DNA of 64,000 nucleotides from Chrysaora quinquecirrha (taxonomy: Eukaryota > Cnidaria > Scyphozoa > Semaeostomeae > Pelagiidae), in NCBI GenBank assembly GCA_014526335.1, contig JACTAT010000021.1, positions 1,444,794 to 1,508,793 of the forward strand, given 5' to 3'. The first letter of the stretch is position 1; each line of letters begins with the position of its first letter. This document shows positions 59,291 through 64,000 of the stretch, piece after piece. The notes under the pieces were generated by a model that saw only the letters and a list, made by a program, of their open reading frames with translations, ran no database searches and was not told the DNA's origin. The translations under genes and the position numbers were made by a program.

Positions 59291-59703
59291 CCCTTCATCC
59301 ATCATTATACATGAAAAATCGGAAACAGCTGACTTTAGTAAAATGAAAGTTAAATGTTTAATTTGCAATAAAATTCTAGGTTTATCTTTCTTGCTGTAAT
59401 TTGATGATGTTTGGATTTCTTATAATGTCAATTAGGTCTTATTAGGTGTTGTATTTCAGTATGATGTATATAAATAAAACAAAGAGTGTTTTCACTGACT
59501 TAAAAATAGACATGTTTGTTTTTTTGCTAGCGTGCAATTCCTCAGCGAAGCTCTTTTTCATTAGAACATCCAGGGGGAACATCCAGGTTTCTGCGACAAA
59601 TTTTTCTTATTCCTGCATTTGTGTCAAATTTATTGTGATCAGCCTGCAAACATCTTACAGCGCATCAACAGACCTATGCTCTTTACTACGTGTAGTTGAA
59701 TGA

Positions 59704-60520
59704 ATTAACCAGTTAAACATACTAATTAACTAACTAGCTAACTAACTAATCAACTAACTAACTGACTAACTAACTAACTAGCTATATAACTAACTAACTG
59801 ACTAGCTAATTAAATAAATAACTTACTTACTAACTAACTAAATGACTAGCTAACTGACTAGCTAATTAAGTAACTAGCTAACTAAATAGCTAATTAACTA
59901 ACTAAATAGCTAATTAACTAACTAAATAGCTAACTAACTAACTAACTGACTAGCTAATTAATTAACTAACTAGCTAACTAAATAGCTAATTAACTAACTA
60001 AATAGCTAATTAACTAACTAAAAAGCTAATTAGCTAACTGACTAACTAACTTATTACCTAACTAACTAACCAAAATAACTAAATAACTAACTCAACATAA
60101 GTAAATAACTAATTGAATAACCAAGTAACAAACTCACTTGGTAACTTCAGAAGAGAACTCATTAACTAACTAACTTTTTAACTAACTAACAAAAAGCCTA
60201 AGTAGCTAACTCATTAACCAACTTACTAACTATTGATTAACTTTCTATCGATATTTAACTAACTTATTGCCTAACTATTAAACGTAGTCACTAAGTAGTG
60301 AACGGAATTAACTAACCAACACAACTAAGTCCTTAACTAACTAGGGACTAAATCACTAAGTCACTTAAATCATTAAATCCTAAATCACTATCTAGCTAAC
60401 TACTGTAACTAACTTACCAATTTGTAAACTTGTAAGTAATTACTTTGCTAACTGACTAACTAACTAAGCTGACTACTAAGTAACTAACTTGCAAACTATA
60501 ATCAAGTAGCTAAATAACTA
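59704..60520. repeat. Degenerate CTAA microsatellite, about 0.8 kb
   Basis: (ctaa)n is interleaved with 'ctagctaa' and 'taaatagctaatta'. It is the complement of the GTTA motif at 19641-19800. Confidence 0.92.
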
Positions 60521-60899
60521 TACATCTTATCAGCTGATAGAATACGCAGTAAAGGTGGTCTCTGTATCGTTGCTGCTGTTGCGCAGACGGTAATGATCAG
60601 TCTGGACAATAGATCTGTGATTGTAGAAAAAAGACGCAGAAATAACGAAAATAAGGTTTGCAAAATAAATAAATGAAAAACTCAAGTTCTTACACAGCAA
60701 TTTTAAATACTTCTAGCGATGTATTAAATAACAAAAAATTGGAAAATCTAAATCTATTATTATCTACTACCGTTCAGTAAAGGGTAAAAGTCCTGTTTCA
60801 GATCATCTTGCAGAAAAAAGTCTATTGATGTATAAAAGACAATCCTCCAATCAAAAACTCGATTCGCTCGTATCCACGTAGCTAAGTATCTATCCTTTT

Positions 60900-61232
60900 C
60901 TATGTAGAATATTTCTTTCTTTCCCCTTCCATTTTATCCATAAAATTCGCCAAATGCACATCTTTAGTGCTCATACCACCACAATCATGAGTTGTCAAAG
61001 TAACCTCGACTTTATTATAAACATTAAACCATTCGGGATGATGTTGATGTTGTTCTGCATGCATTGCGACACGTGTCATGAAACCAAAAGCTTCGCTAAA
61101 ATCTGTAAACAGATAGGTCTTCTTCATTGCATCTCGCCCTTCTACGAACTTCCATCCGTTCGATTCCATCTGAGTTAGATGAAGCTTCCTGCCTTCTTCA
61201 TCAAGCTTTCTTATTTTATTTGCAGGCTCCAT
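60900..61232 (-). CDS. PCBD1: Pterin-4a-carbinolamine dehydratase (PCBD family)
   Basis: It is a complete intronless gene of 110 residues ([17 protein letters not shown]). It contains the PCD signature: [20 protein letters not shown], then [18 protein letters not shown] and STKDVHLA. The HHPEW histidines and the later His form the pterin-binding site. The enzyme dehydrates 4a-hydroxytetrahydrobiopterin in the recycling of the cofactor of aromatic amino-acid hydroxylases; mammalian PCBD1 also serves as the HNF1 dimerisation cofactor. Human PCBD1 has 104 residues, so the length fits. It lies head to head with MCM5. Whether it is orthologous to PCBD1 or PCBD2 cannot be decided by eye. Confidence 0.95.
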   Translation of the reverse strand: MEPANKIRKLDEEGRKLHLTQMESNGWKFVEGRDAMKKTYLFTDFSEAFGFMTRVAMHAEQHQHHPEWFNVYNKVEVTLTTHDCGGMSTKDVHLANFMDKMEGERKKYST

Positions 61233-61504
61233 TTCTGTCGTAATCGAAGCTTATTTCCTCTGAAAGCTCCAAACAACTCAACTCAGGCCTGAAATATCTT
61301 CGAAAAGAAACCTTCCATGCTGCATCTTGGGAATGAGAGGCTTTTCCCGCCAAAATCTCTTTATTTCGCGCTAATACTTAATTTTCACGAAATTTCTTTG
61401 TTCTCACTATGAAATACCACGCTAAATAAAAAGCTTTAATTTCGCGAATCAGCCTCGTGTTCATTTGCTCTCCAAAATCCATTCACAAATTTCTTGATGC
61501 AAAA
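61233..61504. promoter_or_regulatory. Bidirectional promoter region PCBD / MCM5
   Basis: Only 272 bp separate the two start codons, which point away from each other. The interval must hold both 5' UTRs and promoters. It contains E2F-like 'ttttcccgcc' (61341-61350), which would suit MCM5; the motif assignment is inferred. Confidence 0.6.
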
Positions 61505-64000
61505 ATGGCCGGTTTTGACGAGCAACCAGTTTATTTCAGTGACCCATTTGGCACTTCTGAAGACCAAGGAAATGAACAAGAAATAAATCGTGTGCAGACT
61601 CAGAAACGGTTTAAAGATTTCATCAGGCAGTTTCATGAAGGAACGTTTATTTATCCTTATAGGTAAGTTTGTTCAGAGGAAGGAATCGGAAGGCTCTTTT
61701 AGGCCCTCATACCGGCGGCGCTAAGCAGGAGCTTGAACATGTTGTTTGCCATGGCCAGCCCAGTACCTCATGCGCATCTTCGGCACATTTTGGCGTATTT
61801 TTGGTATCAAGCTAAACGCGCTCCTAAGCAATCTTGGCTGCCTGCAGTAAAGTCTGAACTGCTTTGAATTTTGCATTGCCTTTGAATCTTCAAATTGAAT
61901 GGTCAGGAAAAATTCATTTTAACGGTCAGAAAAAATTTCTTCAAAACTCAATGCATTCAAAAAATTGAAATCCTCTCCAGGAAATATCTGTATGATTTGG
62001 CAGCAAAGCCTGTTTATCCTTGCGACTGTCACTAAGCCGGGGTGCATGCCATGTTTCCTCCACGCCAGAGAATACGCCAGCCAAATCGGACTTCACACCA
62101 AAAGAAGCAATAGATCTATTGTTTTGTACTTGAAATAATGGTCTAGGCTATTTAATTTGAAAGATCCACACCGGTACGCAGATAAGATTTCAAACTCCAC
62201 ACCATAGATCTTGGAATGCACACTGGTCACTAAGGAGTGGATTGGGTGTGGCATGGCACCCCAGATGGGAAAGTTTTATTTTTGCACAGGCAGATGAACA
62301 AGAATTTTGCCATCTGTTGGTACTGATACTAGATTGAGTATAGTACACTTGGCCTTCCAACCTTCCTTTGTGACCATTGATAGGGTTCAAAAAACCCTTG
62401 GGCCACATCTCTGTACATTTATGGGTCAAGTTCCCCCCAGACCGTCAGCTATTTGAATTTTTCTTATTTCATAATCATATCTCCCTTAATTCTAGTTTAT
62501 TTTATTAACTCTTGTTAATTCCTCATTTCAGAGATCAATTAAAACAACATTACAATCTTGGAGAATATTATCTTGAAATTGACCTGAATGATTTATCAAG
62601 CTATGATGAATTGCTGGCTGACAAACTTCTCAAAAGTCCAACTGAATATATCCCACTGGTAAATATTTTGTTTAATTCTCAATATGCATGATAGTTTGCT
62701 TCTGTTCTTGTGATGTGATCAGTCAAGCTAGTGATAAGGCTTTTTCAGGGATCCAGAGTAAAAAGGGGCAATTTTCGAGGAGAGAAGTTGCCCCTTGTAG
62801 CTCTGGCATCCCCAGGCTTTGTAATTAATATGTTTAGGGAAGCAATACCCTAGATGCTATACTTTGAAAATAAATAGCCAATTCTTGATTCCAGCAACTA
62901 AGATTTTTGATAGGTAAGAGGGAAAATGGGTCCCATTTTTATGGTGCTCAAGGAAATGTTTCTTTTCCAGATAGGAATACCTTTGAAGGTACTGTGGAGT
63001 TGTGGCCTTATCCAGCTGACTTGTGGTGTCACAAGCTCAGCAAGGTCGAGGTTTGAGCCCCAGCTATTGTAGCATCACAGCCTGGTTTGAGGTCTCGATT
63101 AGTTAACCTACAACTGAGATCCTAGCAGCTGCACTAAATAACCCACTTCCTCTTTATTTGCTGGGATTAAGGCTCCAAAATGATAGGAATAGAAATGTTG
63201 AAATTGATTTTGTCCCAACACAAGAGATAAATATTGATGTCAATGTGCACAGATTTGGACAGCAAATACAAATCTTGAGAATACATGACAATGACCATAC
63301 CGATCCCATCTGTGGTGCCACTCTGCAAATTTATGATTATCAATCACCTTTCAGGCTTCCCCATGCAGCAATTGCAGTTAAGAATCTGTCATGCAGTTAA
63401 CTATCTGTCTTATTTTTACTTAGTTTGAAGCTGCAGCTAAAGACATGGCTGATGAAATAACGAGACCAAGACCAACTGGTGAAGAGGATGTGCATGATAT
63501 TCAGATCACGTTGAAGTCAAATGCGAATCCAGTTGGTGTCAGGGAATTAAAGGTAATGTCTTACTATTTTTAGGGGGCTTCTAATTTCTGAAAGGGTTGG
63601 AAAATGTCACCAAAGTTAATGATAGGGAGGGGGCTAGTACTTGGCACTCCAGAGTTTCATCCTGCATGGATTGAATTTCATACAATGTATATCATATGTC
63701 ATATCCCTGGTTTGCTCCATGAACACCAAACTTTTGGAGCATTTGAGAATTGCAGTGTCATAGCTATGTTGGCAAAGAAGAATTTCTGGCTTACAAACTG
63801 AGCATATGTTGGGAAAGAAGCATTCATTGCAAATTGGATTTGGTATAAAAGATTAAGCTATGGCTAAACTAGGAAACTTGTCGCACGCGACACTATTCGG
63901 AGTGGCTAAATGTCTCCCAGGGTGGCTAAACATGCAATTGACAAGCGCGCAACATGTCCCTCGATTCATCTGCATGTTCCGGAGACAAGAAATTTTTCTG
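61505..64000 (+). CDS. MCM5: MCM5, replicative helicase subunit (N-terminal part, runs past window)
   Basis: Exons 61505-61662, 62532-62658 and 63424-63552, with phases in agreement, encode [16 protein letters not shown], then [20 protein letters not shown], then [20 protein letters not shown] and a closing VGVRELK at a GTAATG donor. These match the N-terminus of MCM5, one of six subunits of the MCM2-7 helicase that unwinds DNA at replication forks. The zinc finger and AAA+ domains must lie beyond the window. The start is chosen at MAGFD (61505); the frame is open from a GTG at 61457 but that part is not conserved. Confidence 0.95.
62985..63150 (+). mobile_element. tRNA-like SINE, family B
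   Basis: It has 'gacttgtggtgtcacaagct', 'ggtttgagccccagctattg' (B-box-like) and 'gaggtctcgattagttaacc'. It lies in MCM5 intron 2. Confidence 0.65.
63856..64000. repeat. Dispersed repeat R4 (copy 2, truncated by window end)
   Basis: It contains 'tatggctaaactaggaaact', 'agggtggctaaacatgcaat' and 'caacatgtccctcg', matching the 48830-49085 theme. Confidence 0.65.

Noticed and set aside
63158..63400. 80-codon frame in MCM5 intron 2
   Set aside because: It lies between phase-matched MCM5 exons and shows no recognisable domain or splice context.

Overview
This window is nuclear DNA from an animal. The genes have GT-AG introns, conserved metazoan proteins are split over many small exons, and the introns are packed with SINE-like, MITE-like and tandem repeats. 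Exon phases and proteins of ERCC2/XPD, MARK, MCM5 and PCBD fit a non-vertebrate metazoan with ancestral-type intron-rich genes. A cnidarian (coral- or anemone-like) is my best guess, but this is inference only. The base composition is AT-rich. There is one assembly gap (18685-19640).

Layout. 902-3219 (+): a three-exon gene for a short secreted, cysteine-containing peptide precursor (signal peptide, strongly acidic propiece, arginine-rich C-terminus). 4043-4543 (-): an intronless four-EF-hand calcium-binding protein. 6120-23958 (-): ERCC2/XPD, the TFIIH DNA helicase; 30 coding exons are visible and one more must lie in the gap. About 440 bp from its start codon, in divergent orientation, is a possible small membrane protein (24399-24590). 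27046-57135 (+): a MARK/PAR-1 polarity kinase with kinase, UBA and KA1 regions; 17 coding exons are visible and two expected small exons cannot be found. 60900-61232 (-): pterin-4a-carbinolamine dehydratase, head to head with MCM5 (61505 to past the window end, +), only 272 bp apart.

Inside MARK intron 36748-44280 is an island with two convergent genes: a chromo-barrel protein (39085-39828, +) and a coiled-coil, zinc-knuckle, transposase-like protein (40419-43015, -) broken by three homopolymer frameshifts. Imperfect inverted sequences lie outside both genes. I propose it as a candidate two-gene mobile element, or a domesticated remnant of one.

Repeats fill most of the rest: at least four tRNA-like SINE families, a self-complementary family built from a 'GTTTGATCGTTTGGCC' motif, 420-bp foldback elements, a TIR family beginning TGACACTCCTCAGAG, a decayed non-LTR retrotransposon tail, and tandem arrays with unit lengths of about 17, 104, 137 and 182 bp. 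Three homopolymer indels in the transposase-like gene, one single-base deletion in XPD and the two missing MARK exons suggest residual assembly errors. Exon boundaries given here come from reading splice sites by eye and checking phase.
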